From the NCBI RefSeq assembly GCF_001522545.3, contig NC_031779.1, positions 3,396,763-3,460,762 of the forward strand: a stretch of DNA of 64,000 nt. Direction: 5' to 3'. Below the pieces are notes generated by a model that was not told the origin of the DNA, ran no database searches, and saw nothing but the letters and a program-made list of their open reading frames with translations. Of this stretch, positions 63,601-64,000 are shown one piece after another (within the stretch, counting starts at the first letter, position 1; each line of letters starts with the position of its first letter). Both the position numbers and the translations under genes were made by a program. This DNA is from Parus major. Lineage: Eukaryota > Chordata > Aves > Passeriformes > Paridae.

Positions 63601-64000
63601 GAAAGGCCTTGCCTTTGAAGGAGCCCTCACAGAGATGATGGCTTTGAGACTCTTTTTGTTGGGATAAGTCCACAATGCAAGATTTCCTCATTTTTCTAAA
63701 CACTAAGAACATAACTTCTTTGGGCAAATCTGGGTTCTGTTCTCGTTAAATAAGTGTCCAGGCAGATCACTGTGATTTTAATTACTCTTGGGGGTGATAA
63801 AGCTATATTCACACAGAGATGTAAATGCAAGAGAGGGTTACAAGTAATAATTTGATATCTTCTATCCAATCAAGTTTTGTTTGGTGTCATTTGTTCTGAT
63901 TTAGGATCTTTGTTTTTTTGTTGACCATTTATTAACTGGTGGAACAGAAACATTTGGTGTCCTTTGTTCTAATGGCCCATTTCTGTATAAATTTTTTTCT
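57642..64000. other. Non-coding DNA to the end of the window
   Basis: AT-rich DNA with no exon that I can assign on either strand. T-rich tracts occur near 58321-58345 and 60030-60065. Overlapping open frames near 61910-62290 on both strands have no recognised homology. It may be intron of the gene that starts at the 45-kb CpG island. Confidence 0.5.

Noticed and set aside
50966..64000. HERC1 coding exons
   Set aside because: I looked for the expected N-terminal coding region and RCC1-type repeats of HERC1 on the plus strand and found none. If HERC1 starts at the 45-kb island, its coding exons lie beyond the window.

Overview
This is vertebrate nuclear DNA, almost certainly from a bird and probably a songbird. 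Its genes are short GT-AG exons in long AT-rich introns. The proteins match vertebrate families with an avian-like degree of divergence, and several repeats look like endogenous-retrovirus LTRs common in passerine genomes. There is no prokaryotic-style gene organisation, CRISPR array or tRNA/rRNA gene. Most open frames in the window are chance frames inside introns and intergenic DNA.

Layout: (1) 10-3303, + strand: the last three coding exons of TBC1D2B, a TBC-domain Rab GTPase-activating protein, followed by a long 3' UTR that probably ends near 6.55 kb. (2) 6.56-11.9 kb: intergenic DNA with an old antisense LTR-like element, into which a solo LTR (10241-10582) has inserted with a perfect 6-bp target duplication. 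(3) 11.94-12.56 kb: a CpG-rich island with a good splice donor, the likely promoter and non-coding first exon of DAPK2. (4) 16040-41299, + strand: complete DAPK2 (death-associated protein kinase 2). Eleven coding exons join with consistent phase into a 357-residue calmodulin-regulated kinase. A twelfth exon (36101-36736), between the last kinase exon and the calmodulin-domain exons, is a phase-compatible alternative terminal exon. It gives a predicted 487-residue isoform with a DAPK3/ZIPK-like coiled-coil tail. (5) 42.6-64 kb: no coding exon recognised. This part holds a second CpG island at 44.93-45.29 kb with a splice donor, possibly the first exon of the next + strand gene (HERC1 is the neighbour in human, so this is an inference). 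It also holds a third GC-rich block at 47.8-48.9 kb that directly follows an LTR-like sequence, several more LTRs, and two copies of one roughly 740-bp LTR family at 54.2 and 56.9 kb.

Functionally, TBC1D2B acts on Rab GTPases in endosomal trafficking. DAPK2 is a Ca2+/calmodulin-controlled serine/threonine kinase of cell death and autophagy. They are not known to form a unit and are neighbours only by position. From memory they lie about 14 Mb apart in human (15q25 and 15q22), so their adjacency here reflects a rearrangement between lineages. I found no undescribed multi-gene system. The most informative features are the two alternative C-termini of DAPK2, its altered N- and C-terminal details, and the layered LTR insertions.
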